From: Sandaracinaceae bacterium
Lineage (GTDB): Bacteria; Myxococcota_A; Polyangia; Polyangiales; Houyiibacteriaceae
Length of the DNA stretch: 64,000 bases
NCBI GenBank assembly: GCA_016706685.1
Contig: JADJJE010000018.1
Coordinates: 131,153-195,152 of the forward strand
Direction of reading: 5' to 3'
Below are positions 35,888 through 44,507 of this stretch, piece after piece. The notes beneath the pieces are model-generated. The model worked only from the letters and a program-made list of their open reading frames with translations. It made no database searches and was not told where the DNA came from. Made by a program: the position numbers and the translations under genes. Position 1 is the stretch's first letter. Each line of letters starts with the position of its first letter.

Positions 35888-37372
35888 CTAGCGCGCCAGG
35901 TTGAGGTTCACGTACTCCGACTCGTTCGTGACCTCGCGGACCACGTAGGGGGCCAGCCACTCTGGAAAGGCCGGCTCCTGATGCGGGTCGTCGAGCTCCA
36001 CCTCGGCGAGGAACAGCTCGCGGTCGTCGAAGGCATCGATCTCCCAGACCAGGTCGCCCTCGGACACCGCGTAGCGGCGCTTGATGACGCGGCAGCCTTC
36101 GGTGAGCTTCCAGAGCGCGTTGAACACGGGCGCGGTGGTGGCCTCTTCGAGCTCGATGCGCTGGACGCCTCGCCCCAGCTTGATGGTGCGCAGGTAGGTG
36201 GTCTTCCCGCCGCTGGTCACGGAGCGCACGCGCTCGCGCAGGCGCTCGCCGGGCAGGTAGCCCTGGCGCAGGTGCTGCTCGGTGCCGCGCGAGGTGACCA
36301 CGCCGGGCAGCCCGCTCAGCAGGTACTTGCGCTCGATCTCCACGTCGGTGGGCGTGCTCTCGAGCGAGCTCACCAAGCGCTCCACGCGCGACAGCAGGTC
36401 GAGGTGGCGCGCGCCCAGCGATTCGCGGTCGGGCGCGGGGGCCAGCTGGGCAATCTGCGAGGCGTCGATCAGCGCGCTCAGGCCGGCGGCGCCCAGCACC
36501 GTCTCGATGGCGGCGGCGCTGACCTTGGGCTGCAGCGAGCGCGTGAGCTGGTGGCACACGCGCAGGGCCTTGCCGGCGTCTTCGTTCACAGCGTCCGACA
36601 GCTCGGTGGTGGTGCACAACCCCAGCAAGAGCCCCAGGCGCCGGGTGCGCTTGGCGGCGCGATGGGCATCGAACGCGCTCGCATCGGCAGGTCCGTCCAG
36701 CGCCTCTGAAGCGTCTGCCATGCAGCGCCGGAGGTGACCGGAGAGCACGCGGTCGAAGCGCTCGGGCTTTGGTGCGTCGAAGCGCGTGCTGACGCCGCTG
36801 TAGGTGCGCAGCACTGCGACGGCGGCCTTCTGGGCGTGCAGCTCTGCCTGGGCCACGTCTCTTCGACCCCGCGCGTGCTCGAGCCTCAGGTAGCCCGCCA
36901 CGATGGGCGCCGTCTCGGGCCCGAGGCGTGCCTCCACCCAGCCGGCGAGCTCTTCGGCGGCGGCCACGGCGGCGAGGCGCTTCTGGGCTCGAGCCAGCCG
37001 TGTGCGAGCCCGGCGGTGTGCCCGGGCGGCGCGCTTGGCGCCGCGTCGGTCGGCGTGCCCCGCCGTGTCCCCCGCGCTTGCGACCAGCGAGCCGTGGAAG
37101 ATGGCGAGCGCGTCGCGCAGCGCTACGCAGGCCTCCGTGAGGGACGTGGCAGCCACCGCAGAGGCGTCGCCGATCGGCTCGCCGTGCGCGTGCGCTTCGT
37201 GCGCGTCGCCCTCTGCGTCGCCCTGCTCGGCGTCGCTCTCATCGTCGTCGTGGTCGTCGTCTTGGGGATCGTCCAGCTGCCCCGTCTGCGCGAGCACCGC
37301 CTGAGCGAGCATACGCACAATCATTCGAGCAGCTTCGTGGTGGGACCGGTCGCGCAGATCAATGGGTAGCAC
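35888..37372 (-). CDS. CHAD-CYTH protein (triphosphate tunnel metalloenzyme fused to CHAD)
   Basis: A 494-residue protein. The N-terminus has an Asp/His/Glu-rich stretch (DDPQDDDHDDDESDAEQG). The middle (about residues 60-320) is an alpha-helical CHAD domain with conserved His/Arg-rich helices (DAHRAAKRTRRLGLLLG), which bind polyphosphate in known members. The C-terminus (from about 335) is a CYTH/triphosphate-tunnel domain starting with DVEIERKYLL (ExExK) and containing LRERVRS, YLRTIKLG, VIKRRYAV, WEIDAFDD and AEVEL. The usual order in bacteria is CYTH then CHAD; here it is reversed. GTG 37372 gives a plausible start; upstream starts would overlap the divergent gene. Role in polyphosphate or triphosphate metabolism is inferred from the family. 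Confidence 0.85.
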   Translation of the reverse strand: MLPIDLRDRSHHEAARMIVRMLAQAVLAQTGQLDDPQDDDHDDDESDAEQGDAEGDAHEAHAHGEPIGDASAVAATSLTEACVALRDALAIFHGSLVASAGDTAGHADRRGAKRAARAHRRARTRLARAQKRLAAVAAAEELAGWVEARLGPETAPIVAGYLRLEHARGRRDVAQAELHAQKAAVAVLRTYSGVSTRFDAPKPERFDRVLSGHLRRCMADASEALDGPADASAFDAHRAAKRTRRLGLLLGLCTTTELSDAVNEDAGKALRVCHQLTRSLQPKVSAAAIETVLGAAGLSALIDASQIAQLAPAPDRESLGARHLDLLSRVERLVSSLESTPTDVEIERKYLLSGLPGVVTSRGTEQHLRQGYLPGERLRERVRSVTSGGKTTYLRTIKLGRGVQRIELEEATTAPVFNALWKLTEGCRVIKRRYAVSEGDLVWEIDAFDDRELFLAEVELDDPHQEPAFPEWLAPYVVREVTNESEYVNLNLAR

Positions 37373-37445
37373 GCGCCCAGCGTAGCAGTCTCTCGGCGCA
37401 TGCTCGACGTTGCCGTCATGCGGGGCGCGCGCGACACTGCGCGCG

Positions 37446-38480
37446 ATGCCTCTCCCCGACACCGCGCAGGGCGTGCTGCCCTTCACCGCCCGTGAGGATC
37501 CGCGCGCGGAGCAGCTGCGCACAGCGCCCCTCCGCACGCGCTGGTGGTACGCGCTCAAGCCGGCCAGCTGGCCCAAGCTGTTGGTGCCGGCCGTGCTGGG
37601 GCAGGGCGCCGGGGCGCTGCACGCGGGGCGCGTGAGCGTGCTGGGGCTGGGCGTGGGCGCGGCGTTCAGCGTGCTCTTGCTGGTGTTCATCGTGCTGCTC
37701 AACGACTGGAGCGACGCCGAGGTGGACCGCGTGAAGCGCGCCATGTATCCACGCGAATGCAGCCCCAAGACGCTGCCCGACGGGCTGCTGTCGCCCCGCG
37801 CGCTGCTCACGGCGGGGCTCGGGGCGCTCGCGCTGGGGCTCGTGGCGGCGTTCGCGGGTGCGCGTGCCAGCGGGACGCCGTTGCTGGGCTGGTCGGCGCT
37901 CGCCTGCGCGGGCATCTTCGCGGCGTACTCGCTGCCGCCCCTGCGCCTGAATTACCGCGGCGGGGGCGAGCTGCTGGAGGCCCTGGGCGTGGGCCTCGCG
38001 CTGCCCGCGTGGAACGCGCTTTCGCAGGGTGGCGTGGCGCTGCCCGCGGTGCTGGTGGACATGCTGCCCGCGTTCGTTGTGCTCTCGCTCGGGAGCGCCC
38101 TCGCCAGCGGCTTGAGCGACGAGAACAGCGACCGCGCCGGCGGGAAGCGCACGTTCACCACGCTGTTCGGCAACGCCCGCGTGCGGCGCGCCGTCGAGGC
38201 CTGTGTGCTGGTGGCTGCGGTGCTGTTCGTGGGGGTGCCTGGCGTGCTCTACGCAGGCCTCTGGCCCGCGCTGCCCCGCGGGGTGGACGCGCTCGTGGGC
38301 GGCGCGGTGGGCAGCGTGGCGGCGCTGGTGGCCTGGGTCCGCATGCGCGCCGTCACTCCGCCTCCGGCCACCGACGCGTTCGCGTCTCAGGCGCTCTTCA
38401 AGCAGCGCCTCCACGGTGCGATATGGTATGGCTCCGTGGCTGTGTGGCTCACTCGCGCGCTGATGATGGAAAGAGCATGA
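37446..38480 (+). CDS. UbiA-family prenyltransferase
   Basis: A 344-residue integral membrane protein with the UbiA aspartate motifs NDWSDAEVDRVKRAMYPREC and SGLSDENSDRAGGKRTFTTL, and about eight or nine hydrophobic helices. A conserved LRLNYRGGGELLEALGVGLA lies between them. The protein starts at ATG 37446 after a divergent promoter region shared with the CHAD-CYTH gene. The stop overlaps the next gene by ATGA. Substrate unknown: it is not the MenA of the operon at 7.8 kb. Its helical motifs resemble MenA/UbiA-type enzymes acting on aromatic acceptors. Confidence 0.85.
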   Translation: MPLPDTAQGVLPFTAREDPRAEQLRTAPLRTRWWYALKPASWPKLLVPAVLGQGAGALHAGRVSVLGLGVGAAFSVLLLVFIVLLNDWSDAEVDRVKRAMYPRECSPKTLPDGLLSPRALLTAGLGALALGLVAAFAGARASGTPLLGWSALACAGIFAAYSLPPLRLNYRGGGELLEALGVGLALPAWNALSQGGVALPAVLVDMLPAFVVLSLGSALASGLSDENSDRAGGKRTFTTLFGNARVRRAVEACVLVAAVLFVGVPGVLYAGLWPALPRGVDALVGGAVGSVAALVAWVRMRAVTPPPATDAFASQALFKQRLHGAIWYGSVAVWLTRALMMERA

Positions 38481-39232
38481 ACTCGGGAAGCCTCTCGCGT
38501 GAACGCGACCCCCTCGAGCGCATCCTGGAAGCGCTGGAAGCGCTGGACGCCCGCGTGGACGCGGTGCCCGGCGCGGGCCTGAGCCTCGACCCGCGCGAGC
38601 CCGGCCGGCGGGCCACGCGCATGCAGGCGCTCCTGCTGTCCGCCGGCGACGCGCCGCCCGACGAGCGCATGGTCCTCGGTGAGGCGCTCGCGCAGGTGGC
38701 CGAGTCCGTGCTCCAGGCGTTCCCGCTCAACCTGTTCTGGGACATGGACGGCGTCTTCGCCGAGCTGCGCCGCGTGAGCTGCGTGTCCCTCGCCGACGCG
38801 GGCCGGCTGGCCACGGGCCTCGCCGACTTGATGACGCTGTTCGGGCGCGAGTCGCCCATCCGCTTCCAGTACGTGCACGACTTCGTCTACGGCTTCGACT
38901 GGGCCGAGTGGGTGCGCCGCGAGCCGGCGGGCCGCGCCGCCGTGGGCCCTTTCAGCGCGCGCTACGTGGCCCGCACGCGGCAGCGCGGCCTCGAGCTGCT
39001 GGCCCTCATCGAGGCCGACGACACCAAGTACCCGAAGGTCCCGGCGGGCGAGTTCCGCAACCCCTTCACGTTCACGCGCACGCCCGAGGAAGAGCGCACA
39101 CTCTTCGAGTCCCTGGCCGCGGCGGACGCCATCCCCAACCCGGCCTGGTGTCAGCACACGGCCCCGCGCTGGGAGCGCGACTTCGATGCGGAGCGCGAGG
39201 TGGTGGCGGCGCGCCTGGGGCTGCTGCGGTAG
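38477..39232 (+). CDS. Hypothetical protein coupled to a UbiA prenyltransferase
   Basis: A 251-residue soluble protein whose ATG overlaps the UbiA stop (ATGA), implying coupled translation. Sequence is rich in Phe, Trp and Arg in the middle (PIRFQYVHDFVYGFDWAEW) and mostly helical elsewhere. No family recognised, no signal or membrane segment. A role together with the adjacent prenyltransferase is inferred only from position. Confidence 0.65.
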   Translation: MNSGSLSRERDPLERILEALEALDARVDAVPGAGLSLDPREPGRRATRMQALLLSAGDAPPDERMVLGEALAQVAESVLQAFPLNLFWDMDGVFAELRRVSCVSLADAGRLATGLADLMTLFGRESPIRFQYVHDFVYGFDWAEWVRREPAGRAAVGPFSARYVARTRQRGLELLALIEADDTKYPKVPAGEFRNPFTFTRTPEEERTLFESLAAADAIPNPAWCQHTAPRWERDFDAEREVVAARLGLLR

Positions 39233-39267
39233 GCGCTGCTGCGCGGGGTGCGCAGGCGCCACGCTCG

Positions 39268-40158
39268 CTATCCGCCCACGAGCCCCCACGCGAATGCCAG
39301 CAGCCACAGCGTCATGCTCACGCCCTGAATCAGCGCATACGCGAGCGGCGCACGAAGCCCCAGGTGCAGCAGCCAGGGCAGGGCGGCGCACGCCATGAGG
39401 CCCTGAGCCAGCGGAGACAGCTGCGCGCGCGCGAGCCAGCTGGCCAGCACCATGGCGCACAGCTGGAAGAACACACCGGCTATCCGCGCGCGCGTGTCGC
39501 CCACCACCACGGGGAGCGTGCGCTTGCCCACGGCGCGGTCGGCGGCGAGGTCCGGGACGGCGGTGCTGATGTTGCCGGCCACGCCGAAGAGCACCATGGG
39601 GAGCAGGATGGCGAGCGGCGCGCGCGGGTCACCCGTGACCAGGTAGAAGCCCACCCACGGCAGCACCAGGCCGATGCCCGCGCCCTGCAGCCACTCGCCG
39701 CCGCCGCGGTGCGAGAGGCGCACGGGCGCGTAGCTGTAGAGCTGCATGAGCACGATGGCGCTCAGGCTGGCGGCGATCATCCACGGGCGGCGCGTGACGA
39801 GCACGAGCGCGAGGACCAGCAGCCCCACGAGGTGAGCCAGGGCCGCGCGCCGCACGTGGGCCGGGCTGAGCGACCCGTCCACCAGCACACCGGAGCCGCC
39901 CGACACCCACGTGCGCGCGGCGGAGTCCGTGTGGCGGTCGGCGTAGTCGTTGGCGAACACGATGAAGAGCTGGTCCAGCACCGAGAACGCCGCGCAAGCC
40001 CACAGCATCCAGGCTTCGAGCGCGGCGCCGGTGCCCACCGCCGCCGCGACCCCCAGCGCGATGGGCAGCGCGATGTTGGCCTGCGCGTGGGGCCGCGCGG
40101 CGCGCAGCCACGCCTTGGCGCGGCTGCTGCGCGAGACGGATGCGGGTGGGCTGGACAT
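39268..40158 (-). CDS. UbiA-family prenyltransferase
   Basis: A 296-residue membrane protein with UbiA motifs FANDYADRHTDSAARTWVSG and VPDLAADRAVGKRTLPVVVG, and about eight hydrophobic helices. Third UbiA-family gene in the window; it is convergent with the gene pair 37446-39232. ATG 40158 is preferred over GTG 40167. Repeat element B begins only 3 nt upstream of the start codon, so there is no normal leader or Shine-Dalgarno sequence: the upstream bases are the end of the GGGCACCC repeat arm. Substrate unknown. Confidence 0.85.
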   Translation of the reverse strand: MSSPPASVSRSSRAKAWLRAARPHAQANIALPIALGVAAAVGTGAALEAWMLWACAAFSVLDQLFIVFANDYADRHTDSAARTWVSGGSGVLVDGSLSPAHVRRAALAHLVGLLVLALVLVTRRPWMIAASLSAIVLMQLYSYAPVRLSHRGGGEWLQGAGIGLVLPWVGFYLVTGDPRAPLAILLPMVLFGVAGNISTAVPDLAADRAVGKRTLPVVVGDTRARIAGVFFQLCAMVLASWLARAQLSPLAQGLMACAALPWLLHLGLRAPLAYALIQGVSMTLWLLAFAWGLVGG

Positions 40159-40833
40159 GATGGGCACCCACGGCTTGAGCCGTGGGCAGCAGACTAGGCC
40201 TCGGCGACCTGAAAGTCCCCCCTTCGGGCGGACTAAATGATGGTGAAGCTTCCGGCCGTTCTACCAAGGGTACTCGGACACATTCAGCCCGCCCTTCGGG
40301 CAGACTGGGTGATCGACCATGGGGTGCGTTCGAGCAGGGGTGGCCGGACGCCGTGTCTGAGTACCCTTGGTAGGGCATACCCTGCTGTCAGCCATCTAGT
40401 CCCCGCTAGGGGACTTTATGCCGTGCGCCCAGCATGGGCGCTGACCAGGAGGTGAAAGTCCTCCCCTTAGTAGTCCATAACGAAGGAAGTGAAGCGCAAG
40501 GGCGGAAGGGCGACCGACCGTCTGGAGGAAGCGTGGAACGGGGGGGAAAAAAAAGGGCATCTGCGAGCCGGGAAAAAAAACGGGAAGGGGGGGCCGGGGG
40601 CAGCCGGGCTACCGCGAAGCCGCGATGGACAATGGGCTGCGGCGTAGATCCGGCGGTTGTGCAGAGAAGGTCAGCGTTCTTACCTGGGGAGATCTCGCCT
40701 CATGCCCGAAAGGGCGACGCGTTCACGACGCGGAGCGAGAAGTCAGCCGAGGTCGTAGTAGGCCGCGTCGCGAGACGCTGCCGAAGGGCCGAACGATGGG
40801 AAGGGCAGGACGCCCGGGAGTCTCGACGTAGCC

Positions 40834-42174
40834 ATGGTCCAGAAGTCCAAGCAGTTGGAGCTTCCGTTCGAGGGTAGGGGTGAAGCCCCGAGAGCAGAGC
40901 GAAGCGGGCAAGCCACGTCGGCGACGACCGGAACCGAAGGCCCAGGAATGGACGCGATCATGGAGCGTGTGCTCGATCACACGAACTTGCAGCGCGTTGA
41001 AGAGAGTGAGAGGAACAAGGGGAGTCCCGGCATCGACGGGATGACGGTGGACAAGCTACCAGAGTGGCTGAAGGACCATTGGCCGCGTGTCCGCGAGGAA
41101 CTCCTCGCGGGCACGTACCAACCCCATGCGGTGCGCCGCGTGATGATCCCAAAGCCCGGGGGCGGCGAGCGCATGCTCGGCATTCCCACGGTACTCGACC
41201 GCCTGATTCAGCAGGCCCTGTTGCAGGTCCTGCAGCCGCCGTTCGACGCGACCTTCTCGGAGCACAGCCACGGATTCCGCCCAGACGAGGAGCACACGGC
41301 GCCATGCGCGAGGTGTGCGCCATCGTCGAGGGCGGGAAACGCTGGGTGGTGGACGTGGATCTGGAGAAGTTCTTCGACCGCGTGAACCACGACGTGCTCA
41401 TGGGGAAGCTCGCGAAACGGATCGCGGACCGACGCGTGCTGAGGCTCATCCGCCGCTACCTGAACGCTGGCGTGATGGCGAACGGGGTCGTGGTGGAGCG
41501 GCGCGAGGGCACACCACAAGGTGGCCCGTTGTCGCCCTTACTTGCGAACGTGCTCCTCGACGAAGTCGACAAGGAGTTGGAGCAGCGCGGCCACGCGTTC
41601 GTCCGCTATGCGGATGACCTGCGCGTGTTCGTGCGGACGGAGGTAGCCGGCGAGCGCGTCATGCGCTCACTGGTGACCTCTTCGGCCGGCTCCATCTCCG
41701 CGTCAACGAAGCGAAGAGCGCGGTGGCTCCGGCGCCGCGCGACCATTCCTTTACGCTGTCGTCCGTCCGAGGCCAAACGGAGCCACGGGTGGCGCCGAAG
41801 GCCCTTCACACCATGAAGGACCGAGTGCGCCAGCTCACGCGTCGAACGCGTGGGCGCAGCCTCGCCGAAGTCGTCCAGTCTCTCGCCGCCTATCTGAACG
41901 GCTGGCTCGGTTACTTCCCGGGTCGCCAGGACGAAGAAGCGGTTTCAGGAGCTGGACGGGTGGATCCGCCACCGACTGCGGGCCTACCAGCTCAAACAAT
42001 GGAAACGCGGCCCAACCGTGTTCCGAGAGCTGCGGGCCCGGGGCTGAGCGCCACGCTGCCGCAGAGGTGGCGGGCAACGCAAAGCGGTGGTGGCGGAACT
42101 CGGCTATGGCGATCAACGCCGCAATCCCCATCGCCTTCTTCGACGGGCTGGGCCTCCCGCGCCTCGCCCCCTGA
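40834..42174 (+). pseudogene. Group II intron reverse transcriptase-maturase, frameshifted
   Basis: The family is clear: NKGSPGIDGMTVDKLPEWL, GTYQPHAVRRVMIPKPGGGE, HSHGFRP, then VDLEKFFDRVNHDVLM, GTPQGGPLSPLLANVLLDEV and the catalytic FVRYADDLRVFV, then AAYLNGWLGYF (maturase X region) and a C-terminal FFDGLGLPRLAP. These pieces occupy different reading frames: shifts are near 41283, 41677, 41918 and 42045, so no full-length protein can be made. The start ATG 40834 follows the ribozyme leader. The catalytic Asp pair remains in place, so the decay is recent or sequence errors contribute. Confidence 0.9.
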
Positions 42175-42186
42175 CCTCAACTCATC

Positions 42187-42262
42187 GAACCGCCTGGTGC
42201 GGACCCGCATGCCAGGTGGTGTGGCAGGGGAGCCCGAGTCGACTACTCGGGCCCCCTATGCC
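42187..42262 (+). ncRNA. Group II intron domains V and VI
   Basis: A 34-nt domain V hairpin at 42187-42220 begins GAACCGCCTGG and closes with GCCAGGTGGT, with an inner TGCGG/CCGCA helix and terminal loop. Domain VI follows: GGCAGGGG pairs with CCCCTATGCC around the stem CCCGAGT/ACTCGGG. Both helices are intact by base pairing, in contrast to the broken protein gene. Short domain VI fits class IIC introns. Confidence 0.7.
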
Positions 42263-42365
42263 GATCATCCAAGCCAGGTTTGGCAGCAAGCCGATTCGGC
42301 CCCCTAGCAAGATGTGATGAATCCTCAGGCTTCAGCGGTGGGTGCCCATTTGCCCGACCGCCCCC

Positions 42366-42797
42366 TCAGAGAATCCCGATCCCCCGCGGGCAGTGCGGGC
42401 CGCCCCAGTGCTCCACGATCTTGCCGTCTTTGAACCGCAGGATGGCCGTGCCGTTGATGGTCACCTTCTTGCCCGACGGTGGCACGCCGAAGAACGGCGC
42501 GCCGGTGTGCGTGCCGGTCAGCGTCCAGTTGGAGACCACGATGTCGTCACGCTCCACCAGCACGTCCACGGTCCACACGCCGTCCGGGAAGGCGGCCTTG
42601 CTGTCGCGGTAGTAGCGCGCCTCCACGTGGCGAATGTCCGTGTCGAGCGACTCGGGGTGCGCGCGCTCGGTCACGTGGCTGAAGAAGCCCTCGCCGAAGT
42701 GGTCGAAGACCGCGTCGTAGTCGCCGGCGGTCATGCGCGCGCTGTAGGCGCCGAGGATGCGCGAGTTGGGTCCCGCGAGGATGGTGGGCTCGTTCAT
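42366..42797 (-). CDS. SnoaL-like/NTF2-fold protein
   Basis: A 143-residue cone-fold protein: RILGAYSARMTAGDYDAVFD, HFGEGFFSHV, RHVEARYYRDSKAAFPDGVW, PPSGKKVTINGTAILRFKDG and KIVEHWGGPH follow the pattern of SnoaL-like polyketide cyclase or ester-cyclase-like proteins. It may be an enzyme or a small-molecule binder. Start chosen at ATG 42797 (AGGA about 9 nt upstream); ATG 42839 is possible but has no ribosome site. It is divergent from a LysR-type regulator, the usual arrangement for a regulator-target pair. Confidence 0.8.
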   Translation of the reverse strand: MNEPTILAGPNSRILGAYSARMTAGDYDAVFDHFGEGFFSHVTERAHPESLDTDIRHVEARYYRDSKAAFPDGVWTVDVLVERDDIVVSNWTLTGTHTGAPFFGVPPSGKKVTINGTAILRFKDGKIVEHWGGPHCPRGIGIL

Positions 42798-42879
42798 GCG
42801 CAGAATCCTGGCCCACTCGAGTACATCGGAGAAGTGCATGTTCGCCATGTTGCCCATCGATGTGGTGCATGATGAGGGC

Positions 42880-43785
42880 ATGCGGCTCGAAGGCGTGGAT
42901 CTGAACCTGCTGGTCATGCTGGACGCGCTCCTGAACGAGCCCACCGTCACGCGCGCGGCGCGGCGCATGGGGCTCTCGCAGTCGGCCACCAGCCACGGCC
43001 TCGCGCGGCTGCGCCAGCTGCTGCAGGACCCGCTGCTGGTGCGCACGCCGAAGGGCATGGTGCCCACGGAGCGCGCCCGCGCGCTCGGGCCCGAGGTGCG
43101 CGCCATCTTGGAGCGCACCGAGCGCGCGCTGCGGCCGCTTCCTGCGTTCGACCCGCGCACCCACGCCGCCACGTTTCGGCTGGGCCTCGACGACGCCACG
43201 CAGGCGGGCATGCTCCCGCACCTCGCCGCGGTGGTGGCGGCGAAGGCTCCGGACATCCGACTGGTGGCGGTGGCCACACCTCCCGCAGAGCTCGGCGAGG
43301 CGCTCGCCAGCGGTCGGCTGGACGCGGCCGTGAGCCTCGCGCCCGATGCCCACCGAGGCATTCACAGCGAGCCCCTCTTGACCTACCGCAGCGTGTGCCT
43401 CGTGCGCCGTGGTCATCCCCAGCTGGCCGAGCGGCTCACGCTCGCGGGCTACCTCGCCGCAGGCCACGTGGTCATTGCCACTCCCGGCTCCTCCGACGCC
43501 GACGTGGAGCGCGCGCTCGACAAGCGCCGCCGCGTGCGCCGCGTGGTCATCTCCACCTCGTCCCCGCTGGCCGTGCCCGGCATCGTCTCGCGCACCGACC
43601 TGGTGGCCACCGTGCCGGACCGCATCCTGCCGCTGCTGGACCGGCGCCTCCCGCTCATCGTCCACAAGCCCCCGCTCGCGCTGCCCAGCACCACAGTCTG
43701 CCTGCTGTGGCACGAGCGCACCGCGCACGACGCCCCCATGGACTTCCTGCGCGCCGAGATCCGCGCGCTCTTCACCTCCGCGTGA
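42880..43785 (+). CDS. LysR-type transcriptional regulator
   Basis: A 301-residue LTTR. The N-terminal winged helix-turn-helix is classical: VDLNLLVMLDALLNEPTVTR then AARRMGLSQSATSHGLARLR, followed by a linker helix and a two-subdomain effector-binding domain (RLGLDDATQAGMLPHLAAVV; GRLDAAVSLAPDAH). The 82-bp gap to the SnoaL-like gene should contain the shared regulatory site; ATCGAT at about 42857-42862 is the only short palindrome seen there. Likely activates or represses the SnoaL-like gene. Confidence 0.9.
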   Translation: MRLEGVDLNLLVMLDALLNEPTVTRAARRMGLSQSATSHGLARLRQLLQDPLLVRTPKGMVPTERARALGPEVRAILERTERALRPLPAFDPRTHAATFRLGLDDATQAGMLPHLAAVVAAKAPDIRLVAVATPPAELGEALASGRLDAAVSLAPDAHRGIHSEPLLTYRSVCLVRRGHPQLAERLTLAGYLAAGHVVIATPGSSDADVERALDKRRRVRRVVISTSSPLAVPGIVSRTDLVATVPDRILPLLDRRLPLIVHKPPLALPSTTVCLLWHERTAHDAPMDFLRAEIRALFTSA

Positions 43786-43846
43786 GGCTTCCCAAGCAGC
43801 CCCCCGCCGCCTAGACTCCCCACCCACATAGAAACGGACGGAAACC

Positions 43847-44503
43847 ATGGCACTTCGCATCAACGACATCGCTCCCAACTTCACCGCCGAGTCGACCGCC
43901 GGGACGGTCACCCTCCACGAGTGGATTGGGGATGGCTACGCCATCTTGTTCTCGCACCCGAAGGACTTCACGCCCGTGTGCACCACCGAGTTCGGCGCCG
44001 TGGCGCGCTTGGTCCCCGAGTTTGCCAAGCGCAACACCAAGGTGATGGGCGTCTCGGTGGACAGCGTGGAAGACCACAAGAAGTGGAAGCGCGACATCGA
44101 GGCCTTCGCGGGCGCGCCGGCCGACTTCCCGATCATCGACGACACGTCGCTCGCGGTGGCGAAGGCGTACGACATGCTCCCGGCCGACGCCTACCTGCCG
44201 GACGGCCGCACGCCCGCGCACAGCGCCACGGTGCGCACGGTGTTCATCATCGGGCCCGACAAGAAGGTGCGCCTGACCATGACGTACCCCATGTCGGTGG
44301 GCCGCAACTTCGCGGAGATCATGCGCGCCTTGGACGCGGTGCGCGCCACTGATGGGGTGCCGCTCGCCACGCCGGCCGACTGGAAGCCGGGCGAGGACGT
44401 CATCGTGGGCCTGGCGCTCAACGACGACGCCGCGCGCGACAAGTTCGGCGAGCTGGACATCAAGCTGCCGTACCTGCGCTTCGCCAAGGCCCCGAAGGCC
44501 TGA
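43847..44503 (+). CDS. 1-Cys peroxiredoxin (Prx6 type)
   Basis: A 218-residue thioredoxin-fold peroxidase that reduces hydrogen peroxide and organic peroxides. The peroxidatic Cys45 lies in PKDFTPVCTTEFG; the Prx6 branch is shown by this PVCTTE form, by the long C-terminal domain (DWKPGEDVIVGLALNDDAAR) and by lack of the 2-Cys resolving motif. ATG 43847 follows a short leader after the LysR gene. It ends 4 nt before repeat element C. Confidence 0.93.
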   Translation: MALRINDIAPNFTAESTAGTVTLHEWIGDGYAILFSHPKDFTPVCTTEFGAVARLVPEFAKRNTKVMGVSVDSVEDHKKWKRDIEAFAGAPADFPIIDDTSLAVAKAYDMLPADAYLPDGRTPAHSATVRTVFIIGPDKKVRLTMTYPMSVGRNFAEIMRALDAVRATDGVPLATPADWKPGEDVIVGLALNDDAARDKFGELDIKLPYLRFAKAPKA

Positions 44504-44507
44504 GCCC

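Larger units (their letters stand above)
40423..42265 (+). mobile_element. Group II intron, about 1.84 kb
   Basis: The 5' end GTGCGCCCAGCATGGGCG at 40423 fits the GUGYG boundary of bacterial group II introns. A roughly 400-nt ribozyme part (domains I-III region) precedes the reverse-transcriptase frame. Domain V/VI-like sequence lies at 42187-42262 and the 3' end is near 42265 (CCGAT). The insertion point is 4 nt behind the hairpin arm GGGGACTTTA of repeat B, the downstream-of-hairpin habit known from class IIC introns. Boundaries are by eye. The encoded protein is broken, so mobility would need a helper. Confidence 0.8.
40161..42348. repeat. Nested-palindrome element, copy B, interrupted by a group II intron
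   Basis: The left part (40161-40422) has the same order of motifs as copy A: GGGCACCCACGGCTTGAGCC arm (40162-40181), GGGCAGCA, hairpin AGTCC...GGACT (40214-40234), a 21-bp arm starting CTACCAAGGGTACTC at 40261 with its inverted partner at 40353-40373 (20 of 21 matching), CCCTGCTGTCAGCCA, and hairpin TAGTCCCC/GGGGACTTTA (40397-40418). The closing arm, partner of the first 21 bp with 18 matches, lies at 42328-42348 behind the intron, next to GCAGCAAGCCGATTCGGC, which copy C also carries. So the intron has entered an older element. Confidence 0.75.
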
